Assembly (NCBI GenBank): GCA_030620515.1
Contig: JAUXEM010000016.1
Coordinates: forward strand, 1-35,238
Reading direction: 5' to 3'
Origin: Salinivirgaceae bacterium
GTDB lineage: Bacteria > Bacteroidota > Bacteroidia > Bacteroidales > SZUA-534
Length of the DNA stretch: 35,238 bases
A model generated the notes under the pieces. That model did not search any database. It was given only the letters and a program-made list of their open reading frames with translations, and was not told the DNA's origin. Below, piece by piece: positions 6,772 to 15,530 of the stretch (within the stretch, counting starts at the first letter, position 1; the number at the start of each line of letters is the position of its first letter). Both the position numbers and the translations under genes were made by a program.

Positions 6772-9756
6772 ATGTCCATATATAAAGACTATCTAAAAAC
6801 AAAAAAGTACTATATTAACGAAACTGCCTTTAAAATGCTCATGCAAAAGAGGATTTATAAGGTTCTAATAATTTGTAGTAATTACGATTTCTACATGCTT
6901 GAAGAAGACGGCAGAATTGACGAACAAATTTTTGAAGAATATGTATCGTTAAACCTAAGGTACCCTCCTGTTTTTGTACACGCAAGCTCATCGGAAAAAG
7001 CAATGCGGATATTAAAAAAGGACAATATTGACATGGTAATAACTATGCTTAGTATTGATGATACTGATGCATTTAAATTATCGAAAATAATAAAGGAGCA
7101 TAATCCACGTATTCCAATTATAGTTCTAACTCACTTTTCACGAGAAGTACGCTTACGTATGGGAAAAGAAGATTTAAGCGCAATTGATTATGTTTTTTCT
7201 TGGTTGGGTGATACTGAAATACTATTAGCAATTATTAAACTACTAGAAGATAAAATGAATGCCCGCAATGATATTGATATTGTAGGGGTGCAAACTATTC
7301 TTTTAGTAGAAGATAATATTCGGTTTTATTCCAGTTATTTACCCAACATATATAAAATTGTATTACAACAATCGCAAGATTTTAAGCAGGAAGGAGCCAA
7401 TGAGTTTCAACAAATGCTTAGAAAAAGAGGGCGTCCTAAAATTATATTAGCAACCAATTATGATGATGCCGTAAAATACTATGAAAAGTATAAACACAAT
7501 ATGCTTGGAGTAATTACAGATGTTAGATACAAAAGGAATGGCAAAGAAGAACCAGAAGCAGGGTTTCAATTCTATAATCACATTAGAAAAGACAATAAAC
7601 ATCTTCCTGTTCTAATTCAATCTTCTGAAATTGAGAATAAAGAAACTGCGGAAAAAATTGGCGCACTATTCATTAGTAAAAACTCATCGAAATTAAATAA
7701 AGAGTTAAGTACGTTTATTAGGCGCAATTTTGCTTTTGGTGACTTTATATTCCGTAAACCTGATCGCTCTATTATGGGCAGAGCATCAAATCTTAAGGAA
7801 TTCCAGCGCCTGATTCTTACTATTCCAGATGAATCACTAATTTATCATTCTGAAAAAAATGACTTTTCAAGATGGTTTAGTGCCCGTGCTCTTTTCTCAT
7901 TAGGCTCTATTTTTAGAGATGCTCAGATTGACGATTTTGACAATTGCGATGAAGTAAGAGAATACATGCACAATGAAATGTCTAAATACCGTTTAAATCG
8001 TGGACGAGGAATTATTACTAAATATAGCAACAAAAATTTCGATAAATATTGCATGTTCTCAAGAATTGGCGATGGGTCTTTGGGTGGCAAAGCAAGAGGA
8101 TTAGCATTTATTGATAGTATCATAAAAAAGCACCAAATTCTCTATCAATTCGAAAATGTAGCAATTACAATCCCTCGAACCATCGTATTATCTACGGAGG
8201 TTTTTGATGAATTTATGGATAAAAACAATCTATATGGTGTTGCTTTATCGGAATCAGACGACAATGAGATACTTGAAGCATTTAACAGGGCAACTTTGCC
8301 AGAAAATATCATTCCAGCATTACATGAATATCTTGATATAAATAACAAACCATTAGCAGTAAGATCTTCCAGCGTGCTTGAAGATTCACACTACCAACCA
8401 TTTGCTGGCATATACTCCACGTACATGGTTCCCTTTTCTGATTATAGAGAACAAATGATGAGCATGCTTTGCCAAGCCATTAAAAGTGTGTACGCTTCTA
8501 CATTCTTTAAAAATAGCAAAGCTTATATGAAAGCTACTAAAAATGTTATCGATGAAGAAAAAATGGGCATTCTAATTCAAGAAGTATGTGGAAGCCAATA
8601 TGGTAACAGATTTTACCCAACTCTATCTGGAGTTGCTCGATCAATAAATTTTTATCCTATCGATCCTGAAAAACCAGAAGATGGAACCGTTAGTATTGCT
8701 CTTGGCTTAGGTAAACAAATTGTTGATGGTGGTAAATCCTTGCGTTTTAGTCCAAAATACCCTAAAAAAGTATTGCAAGTTTCCAACCCAAATATGGCTC
8801 TTCGCGATACACAAAAATTCTTTTACTCGATAAATACTGACATTGAAGAATTTAAACTTTCAACCGACGACGGAATAAATTTAGAAAGATTAAAAATAAA
8901 AGTTGCCGAGGATGATAAATCTATTTCACACATAGCATCAACATTCGATTATCAGGATTCAATTCTTCGAGATGGAGTTAATTATTCTGGAAAAAAACTA
9001 ATTACGTTTGCTAATATATTAAAATACAACTCGTTCCCATTAGCTGAAATTATTGAGACACTTTTACGCATTGGTGCTCAAGAAATGAATAACCCTGTAG
9101 AAATAGAATTTGCTGCAAATTTAAATACTAAACCAGGAGAACCATTTATATTCAATTTTTTACAAATAAGACCAATTGTAGAAAATGAAGAAACAGCGTC
9201 TGTTGATATATCAAAAGATAAAAAAGAGGATTGGCTGCTAAAATCAGATACCGCACTAGGCAATGGAATAATTAAAGATGTATATGATATAATATATATC
9301 AAACCAAATACTTTTGATGCAGCAAACAACCCTTTAATTGTACCTATCCTAGAACGTCTTAATAATGATTTTACTAAAGCTGATAAAAATTACATTCTTG
9401 TAGGCCCAGGTAGATGGGGCTCAAGCGATCATTGGCTTGGTATCCCTATTAAATGGTCGCAAATATCCCAAGCTAGAGTAATTATTGAATCAGGATTAAA
9501 AGATTATAGAATTGACCCAAGCCAAGGAACACATTTCTTCCAAAACCTAACCTCGTTTAGAGTCGGTTACTTTACAATAAATCCGTTTATTAATGACGGT
9601 TTTTTCGATACCGATTTTTTAGATTCGAAACCTGCAAAATATGAAGATGAATTTTTACGACATGTTCAATTCAAACATCCTATGGAAATAAAAATTGACG
9701 GTAAAAACAACAAAGCTTTAATTAAAAAGCCAAAAAAAATACAACAAGCATATTAA
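6772..9756 (+). CDS. Receiver-like plus PEP/pyruvate-dikinase-type ATP-binding domain protein
   Basis: This 994-aa cytoplasmic protein has three parts. Residues ~28-155 form a receiver-like fold that lacks the phospho-acceptor Asp (VITMLSID in its place). Residues ~172-320 form a second receiver with ILLVEDN, Asp in GVITDVRY, Ser in LIQSSE and Lys in FISKN, so it looks phosphorylatable. From ~420 a PPDK/PEP-synthase N-terminal ATP-grasp follows: SLGGKARGLAFI and LAVRSSSVLEDSHYQPFAGIYSTY. The phospho-histidine swivel domain and PEP/pyruvate TIM barrel of real dikinases are not seen. A C-terminal block contains GPGRWGSSDHW. Related proteins occur in Bacteroidota without assigned function, to my knowledge. 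A nucleotide- or PEP-responsive signalling enzyme is plausible but unproven. Confidence 0.8.
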   Translation: MSIYKDYLKTKKYYINETAFKMLMQKRIYKVLIICSNYDFYMLEEDGRIDEQIFEEYVSLNLRYPPVFVHASSSEKAMRILKKDNIDMVITMLSIDDTDAFKLSKIIKEHNPRIPIIVLTHFSREVRLRMGKEDLSAIDYVFSWLGDTEILLAIIKLLEDKMNARNDIDIVGVQTILLVEDNIRFYSSYLPNIYKIVLQQSQDFKQEGANEFQQMLRKRGRPKIILATNYDDAVKYYEKYKHNMLGVITDVRYKRNGKEEPEAGFQFYNHIRKDNKHLPVLIQSSEIENKETAEKIGALFISKNSSKLNKELSTFIRRNFAFGDFIFRKPDRSIMGRASNLKEFQRLILTIPDESLIYHSEKNDFSRWFSARALFSLGSIFRDAQIDDFDNCDEVREYMHNEMSKYRLNRGRGIITKYSNKNFDKYCMFSRIGDGSLGGKARGLAFIDSIIKKHQILYQFENVAITIPRTIVLSTEVFDEFMDKNNLYGVALSESDDNEILEAFNRATLPENIIPALHEYLDINNKPLAVRSSSVLEDSHYQPFAGIYSTYMVPFSDYREQMMSMLCQAIKSVYASTFFKNSKAYMKATKNVIDEEKMGILIQEVCGSQYGNRFYPTLSGVARSINFYPIDPEKPEDGTVSIALGLGKQIVDGGKSLRFSPKYPKKVLQVSNPNMALRDTQKFFYSINTDIEEFKLSTDDGINLERLKIKVAEDDKSISHIASTFDYQDSILRDGVNYSGKKLITFANILKYNSFPLAEIIETLLRIGAQEMNNPVEIEFAANLNTKPGEPFIFNFLQIRPIVENEETASVDISKDKKEDWLLKSDTALGNGIIKDVYDIIYIKPNTFDAANNPLIVPILERLNNDFTKADKNYILVGPGRWGSSDHWLGIPIKWSQISQARVIIESGLKDYRIDPSQGTHFFQNLTSFRVGYFTINPFINDGFFDTDFLDSKPAKYEDEFLRHVQFKHPMEIKIDGKNNKALIKKPKKIQQAY

Positions 9757-9881
9757 ATTGATATACAATTACTTAATGAGTTGTCTTTACAAAACGTGAC
9801 ATTTAGCATAAATAAATATGTTCTATTTTAGTGTTGTAGAATATGTTGCACACTTTAAAACAAACACCAAACTTTACACAA

Positions 9882-9911
9882 AATAATTAGGGAAAATAAC
9901 ACCTAATTATT
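9882..9911. promoter_or_regulatory. Perfect 10-bp inverted repeat upstream of gdhA
   Basis: AATAATTAGG (9882-9891) and CCTAATTATT (9902-9911) pair perfectly across a 10-nt A-rich spacer, about 55 bp before the gdhA ATG. T-rich DNA with a run of eight T follows at 9916-9934. It could be an operator, a leader attenuator, or a weak terminator for the upstream gene. Which of these is not decided by sequence. Confidence 0.5.
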
Positions 9912-9959
9912 GAATTAATTTTTAAGTTTTTTTTACAAGATATTTTATAAAAACAGTAA

Positions 9960-11303
<1,344 letters not shown>

Positions 11304-11345
11304 TTCCTATATTATAAGACTATTAAATTTGTAATATAAATTCAG

Positions 11346-11377
11346 AAGCCACCGTGAGAAATCAAGGTGGCTTTTTT
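11346..11377 (+). terminator. Intrinsic terminator of gdhA
   Basis: AAGCCACC (11346-11353) pairs with GGTGGCTT (11366-11373), with a 12-nt loop and six T immediately after the stem's C. It lies 43 nt after the gdhA stop. Confidence 0.9.
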
Positions 11378-11492
11378 AAAGTGAAAAAAATTCGTTAAAC
11401 CTGACCAATAAAAAAGCATCCACGAGCAACGACTTTAGACTTGGTTTCTAAAATAACAAAGCTAAAACCTACCAAATTCGTAAAAAACAATC

Positions 11493-12230
11493 TTATTTTA
11501 TTAAATCTACAAGTGTAGGGATATTAATTACAGTAACTACTTTTCTGTTAATTATAATTATTCCCAATTCATCCATCTCTTTTAAAACTCTACTTACCGA
11601 AGGGCGTGCAACACCAAACATTTCGGCTAATTCCGATTGTGTTTTATCAAGAACAAACGAATCGCTATTCCCCTTCTTTAATTGCTCGTTTAAATAATAA
11701 GCAACTTTACCTTTAAGTGTATTTAAACCAAGTAGCTTAATCTTGTGTGATTGATTTTGAGCTCTACATGTTATTATATTTAAATAGTTTTGAAGAATAC
11801 GTTCATCACTCATTAAAAACTTAAGTAAATTACGCTTTGGTATTTCCAATAACCTAGTATCACTTTTTGCAACTATATCATAAGGTATAGTATTATCTTT
11901 TCCAAAAAGAAAAGCACTTCCTAATGCATCTGGAGCTTTAAATTCCTCAATATGCAACACTTTACCTTCAGCACCAATTACTTCGCCAACAATATTGCCT
12001 TTTACAATTATGAGCAAGCTGTTTATTACATCTCCATTACTAAATATTATATCACCCTTACAATACTCTACAACCCTATGCTTATGAGTTTTAATCATAT
12101 CTCCTACAGCCCTAGGTTTAAAACCATTAAATAAGTAATTACTACTTAATAAATCGGCAAAATTTAAAAAACAAAAACTGCATTTATCATTACAAGGTTC
12201 AACAATATCTTTGGCAAAAACTGGCTGCAT
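11493..12230 (-). CDS. Crp/Fnr-family regulator with N-terminal cysteine cluster
   Basis: This 245-aa regulator has a cyclic-nucleotide-binding-like beta-barrel at about residues 45-140. A long dimer helix follows, then a winged helix with TQSELAEMFGVARPSVSRVLKEM as the helix-turn-helix. The N-terminus carries C13, C17 and C20 (CX3CX2C), with further cysteines at about 57 and 155. This recalls the [4Fe-4S]-binding N-terminus of Fnr, although the spacing differs. It stands divergent from the nitrate reductase operon, so it probably senses oxygen, NO or redox state and activates that operon. The assignment to a named subgroup (Fnr, HcpR, Dnr) is not possible by eye. Confidence 0.85.
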   Translation of the reverse strand: MQPVFAKDIVEPCNDKCSFCFLNFADLLSSNYLFNGFKPRAVGDMIKTHKHRVVEYCKGDIIFSNGDVINSLLIIVKGNIVGEVIGAEGKVLHIEEFKAPDALGSAFLFGKDNTIPYDIVAKSDTRLLEIPKRNLLKFLMSDERILQNYLNIITCRAQNQSHKIKLLGLNTLKGKVAYYLNEQLKKGNSDSFVLDKTQSELAEMFGVARPSVSRVLKEMDELGIIIINRKVVTVINIPTLVDLIK

Positions 12231-12363
12231 AATTATAATATTAAAATTCCATTTTAAATATAGATATAAAATGATGATAAAGTACTATTGTGTAGTAATA
12301 CTATGACATCAAACATAAGTCAAATTCATCTTAATACAATTAGTCTTGTCAAAATAAGTTTAG

Positions 12364-12379
12364 TGTCACATTTGTTACA
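12364..12379 (+). promoter_or_regulatory. Crp/Fnr-like operator TGTCAC-N4-GTTACA
   Basis: The half-sites TGTCAC and GTTACA are inverted with one mismatch, separated by ATTT, as in Crp/Fnr-family 16-bp boxes. The centre (12371.5) lies about 42 bp before the transcript start predicted from the -7 element at 12401-12408. This is a class II activator position. Confidence 0.6.
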
Positions 12380-12400
12380 ATCAATGGCTTATTAAAATAG

Positions 12401-12408
12401 TAAATTTG
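12401..12408 (+). promoter_or_regulatory. Putative -7 element of the nap operon
   Basis: TAAATTTG is a perfect TAnnTTTG match 33 nt before the first ATG. No -33 TTG lies at normal spacing, which fits an activator-dependent promoter. Confidence 0.55.
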
Positions 12409-12441
12409 ACTATAACAACATAACTATTTTAAAATTATAAG

Positions 12442-13326
12442 ATGGGGAATAAAGAAAAAGGCAAACAATCTAGGCGAAAATTTCTACAGAATATTGGCGT
12501 TGCTGGTGTTGGTGCTATTTCAGCTCCTGCAATACTATTCACAGCATGTAGTAGCAGTTCCGATAAAAAGACTAAGGTTCTTACACCCGATAACAAATTA
12601 ATTGAAATTGATTCTGAAAATGGCTTAGCTATTGATACCACTGACAAATCTTATTTGAACAAAATAGGTCGTGAAGGTATTCCAGGCAAAAAGTTTGTTA
12701 TGGTTATTGATTTGGGTAAATGCCGTAATGAACGAAAATGCATGAAAGCTTGTCAATCTGAGCATCAATTAAAGCCTGAACAACACCATCTGAATGTGTT
12801 AGAAATGGAGAACCCCAGTAGCGGACAAACCTATTTTATGCCTAAATTATGCCAACATTGCGATAACCCACCGTGCGTAACAGTTTGCCCAGTAGATGCT
12901 ACATTTAAACGCCAAGATGGAATTGTATTGGTTGACAATGAGCGTTGCATTGGTTGTCGCTTTTGCATAGCTGCATGCCCCTACTCAGCTCGTACTTTTA
13001 ATTGGACCGAACCACGCGATTCCGAAGAATATAAAGATATAACCTACAACATGGAACTTAATGTTCCTCAGAAAAAAGGAACCGTAACCAAATGTGCATT
13101 TAGTGCCGATAGAATTAGAGAAGGAAAACTACCTTATTGCAATTCGGCTTGCCCAAATGGTGTTTATTATTTTGGCGATGCTAATGAAGACTTAGTTACT
13201 AATGGCACCACTAAAGAGACGGTTCGTTTAAGCAAATTACTAAAACAAAATTCTGCTTATACTTTAATGCCTGAACTGGGAACACAACCAAGTGTATATT
13301 ATTTACCTGCAAGAGAAAATAGCTAA
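12442..13326 (+). CDS. TAT-exported four-cluster ferredoxin subunit (NrfC/HybA/PsrB-like)
   Basis: This 294-aa periplasmic electron-transfer subunit starts with a twin-arginine signal (SRRKFLQNIG). It is followed by a hydrophobic stretch and an LFTAC lipobox-like site, so it may be lipid-anchored. Sixteen cysteines form four [4Fe-4S] motifs: CRNERKCMKAC, CQHCDNPPCVTVCP, CIGCRFCIAACP, and a split set CAF...CNSACP. The family (DmsB/NrfC/PsrB/HybA) passes electrons between an NrfD-type quinone-interacting membrane subunit and a periplasmic redox partner. The next gene encodes exactly such a membrane subunit, starting 10 nt later. It heads the nap operon, so it probably feeds quinol electrons to NapAB through the downstream cytochrome c. 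That route is inferred from order. Confidence 0.88.
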   Translation: MGNKEKGKQSRRKFLQNIGVAGVGAISAPAILFTACSSSSDKKTKVLTPDNKLIEIDSENGLAIDTTDKSYLNKIGREGIPGKKFVMVIDLGKCRNERKCMKACQSEHQLKPEQHHLNVLEMENPSSGQTYFMPKLCQHCDNPPCVTVCPVDATFKRQDGIVLVDNERCIGCRFCIAACPYSARTFNWTEPRDSEEYKDITYNMELNVPQKKGTVTKCAFSADRIREGKLPYCNSACPNGVYYFGDANEDLVTNGTTKETVRLSKLLKQNSAYTLMPELGTQPSVYYLPARENS

Positions 13327-13336
13327 AAGTACTTTT

Positions 13337-14650
13337 ATGGAAAATATTAACGAAAAATTTGCAACCATCGAAAAAGATTTATTAGCCCCCGTTAAATGGG
13401 GTAAAAAATCAATAATATGGATGGGTTTTCTAATGGTTACTCTAGTAGTTTGTATGTTTTTCTACTACCAACAAATTAGAAATGGTCTTGGTGTAACTGG
13501 ACTTAACGACTTTGTTTCATGGGGAATATACATATCGAATTTTGTATTTTTTGTAGCAGCAAGTTTAATAGGAATGCTAATAAGCTCAGTATTAGGCTTA
13601 GCTGGTTCTAAATGGATAATGCCTATTTCACGCATAGCAGAAATTATAGCTGTTTCGTTTGCCATGGTAGCCGGTCTAATTATAATTTCCGATATGGGTC
13701 GCCCAGACAGACTGCATCATGTTTTTTTACATGGACGTATTCAGTCTCCAATTATTTGGGATATAGCAATCGTTTTAACCTACGTTGCAGTTAGTGTACT
13801 TTTACTATATGTTCCTTTAATTCCTGATATTGCATTACTAAGTAAGAAGCAAAATGGATTACCACGAATACAAAAATGGATGTACAAAATACTTTCTTTA
13901 GGATGGGCAAATCACCCAAATCAGTATAAACTAATTAAAAAGTATTTTAAACTATTAGCCGTACTTATTATTCCAATAGCACTGGCAATTCACACGGTTA
14001 CTTCTTGGCTTTTTGCAATGACATTACGTGCTGGTTGGGATTCACCAATTTTCGGACCTTATTTTGTGTCAGGCGCATTTGTAGCCGGTTGTGCAGCAGT
14101 AACAATAGGTATGTATTTCTTTCGCACTAGCTATAATCTAAAATCATACATTACCGATTATCATTTCGATAAAATGGGAAAGCTATTGGTTTTAGTTGCA
14201 CTGGTATATGTTTACTTCAATATTAACGAAATAATTGTTCCTGCATACAAATTAAAAGGTGGCGAAGCAGAGCATTTAAAAAGCATGCTTTTTGGTCACG
14301 ATGCTCTTATGTTTTGGCTTGTACAGATTGGTGGGTTGGTTTTACCTTTCATTTTATTACTATTTAAGAAAATGAGAAAACCTTTACCATCTTTAATCAT
14401 CTCAAGTGTAATTCTATTGGGCGCATGGTTTAAACGCTACTTAATTGTGGTACCCGTTCAGCAGCACCCTTATTATCCAATACAAAATGTGCCCGACAGC
14501 TTTATGCATTACACACCAACAATTGCCGAAATAGCAATAACGGTAGCATCTTTTGTTTTGTTTTTAATTATAGCAACGGTTCTTTCAAAAATATTCCCAA
14601 TAATACCAATTTGGGAACTTAAAGAGGAAGTTAAAGAACAAATCCAATAA
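13337..14650 (+). CDS. NrfD/HybB-like quinone-interacting membrane subunit
   Basis: This protein of about 437 aa has ten predicted membrane helices, beginning with SIIWMGFLMVTLVVC and ending with a helix before the charged tail KEEVKEQIQ. Ten helices fit the longer NrfD-superfamily members (HybB, ActC, QrcD) better than eight-helix PsrC. These oxidise or reduce quinones and pass electrons to the partner ferredoxin. The in-frame ATG at 13292 overlaps the previous gene by 35 nt. The ATG at 13337 (MENINEKF) is preferred because the earlier residues only read through the preceding gene's end. It is tightly coupled, with 2 nt to the cytochrome gene. Confidence 0.88.
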   Translation: MENINEKFATIEKDLLAPVKWGKKSIIWMGFLMVTLVVCMFFYYQQIRNGLGVTGLNDFVSWGIYISNFVFFVAASLIGMLISSVLGLAGSKWIMPISRIAEIIAVSFAMVAGLIIISDMGRPDRLHHVFLHGRIQSPIIWDIAIVLTYVAVSVLLLYVPLIPDIALLSKKQNGLPRIQKWMYKILSLGWANHPNQYKLIKKYFKLLAVLIIPIALAIHTVTSWLFAMTLRAGWDSPIFGPYFVSGAFVAGCAAVTIGMYFFRTSYNLKSYITDYHFDKMGKLLVLVALVYVYFNINEIIVPAYKLKGGEAEHLKSMLFGHDALMFWLVQIGGLVLPFILLLFKKMRKPLPSLIISSVILLGAWFKRYLIVVPVQQHPYYPIQNVPDSFMHYTPTIAEIAITVASFVLFLIIATVLSKIFPIIPIWELKEEVKEQIQ

Positions 14651-14652
14651 TC

Positions 14653-15519
14653 ATGAATAAAAAATTTTATATATTATTTACGCTGGTCTGCTTAAGCTTT
14701 TCACTAATAGCACAGGAATCATGGGAGGTTATAGCAGAGGAAAACGATAATTTAAGTATTATAATGTTCGACGAAGAATTGGAATTGTCTGGACAAATAA
14801 TTTATGACAACTCCTGCAAATCGTGCCACGGGAATCCTGAAAAAGCAGACTTCTCAAAAATGCTGCCTGAGCCAGGTGATATTGCATCGGAATCGTTCCA
14901 AAACCAGACAGATGGTTCCTTACACTACAAAATAAGAATAGGAAGAGGTGCAATGCCTAAGTTCGAAGATGCATTAGATAGTGAGGAGGTATGGAATTTA
15001 GTAGCGTACATTAGGAGTTTCAATAAAAACTACATACAGAAAAAACCAAATTTGGAAGGTATTGTAATTCCAAAATTTAGCCTTGCATTAAGTTTTGACG
15101 AGAATATTGACAAGCTTGTTGTAAAAACAATTGGTGATGACAATAATCCAATGAGTGAAGTTGAGCTAAAAGCATATATTAAAGGTTCATTTGGAAACTA
15201 TTTATTAGGTAAAACCTTGACCAACGAAATGGGCATAGGTTATTTTAATGTTGATGCAAAAATGCCTGGCGATGCCGAAGGTAAACTAGAAGTAATTGTT
15301 AAAGCAAGAAAAGGATATGGTTCTGCAAAAACAATGCAAAAAATGATAATGGTGCAACCATCTACATTTGAAAGTGCTATTAAGGGACGTCATTTATGGA
15401 GTACGGCAAAACAAGCACCTATATGGTTAAAAGTCACATTTTTCTTTACTATTATAAGCATATGGCTAATGATACTGTACGTTGTTTTTGGACTTAAAAA
15501 ATTAAAAAAATACAGCTAA
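14653..15519 (+). CDS. Membrane-anchored monoheme cytochrome c with beta-sandwich-like domain
   Basis: This 288-aa protein has a Sec signal peptide (about residues 1-20, ending near SLIAQE). A class I cytochrome c domain follows, with heme site C55-K-S-C58-H59 and probable axial Met101 in GAMPKF. Residues ~125-235 look like an all-beta, Ig-like region (repeated short hydrophobic/Gly pattern with [12 protein letters not shown]). A C-terminal helix at about 258-282 anchors it, with a basic cytoplasmic tail. It lies between the NrfD-like subunit and napA, so it may carry electrons from the quinol-oxidising module to NapAB. The beta-domain's role is unknown. No standard nap locus that I know contains this exact protein. 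Confidence 0.82.
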   Translation: MNKKFYILFTLVCLSFSLIAQESWEVIAEENDNLSIIMFDEELELSGQIIYDNSCKSCHGNPEKADFSKMLPEPGDIASESFQNQTDGSLHYKIRIGRGAMPKFEDALDSEEVWNLVAYIRSFNKNYIQKKPNLEGIVIPKFSLALSFDENIDKLVVKTIGDDNNPMSEVELKAYIKGSFGNYLLGKTLTNEMGIGYFNVDAKMPGDAEGKLEVIVKARKGYGSAKTMQKMIMVQPSTFESAIKGRHLWSTAKQAPIWLKVTFFFTIISIWLMILYVVFGLKKLKKYS

Positions 15520-15530
15520 ATCGCAATACT

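Larger units (their letters stand above)
12231..12441. promoter_or_regulatory. Divergent control region, Crp/Fnr regulator and nap locus
   Basis: This 211-bp spacer contains three palindromic sites. CATTTTA/TAAAATG lies at 12250-12256 and 12267-12273 (10-nt spacer, perfect). An imperfect 22-bp palindrome lies at 12281-12302 (AGTA...TACT ends). A Crp/Fnr-like site lies at 12364-12379. The first two are near the regulator's start and could mediate autoregulation, which is inference. Confidence 0.5.

Noticed and set aside
6772-9756. True pyruvate phosphate dikinase or PEP synthase
   Set aside because: Only the ATP-grasp part is recognisable. The phospho-His and PEP-binding regions are not seen.
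13292-13336. Upstream ATG for the NrfD-like gene
   Set aside because: The extra 15 residues overlap the preceding gene and look unlike a membrane-protein N-terminus. The ATG at 13337 gives a normal start.
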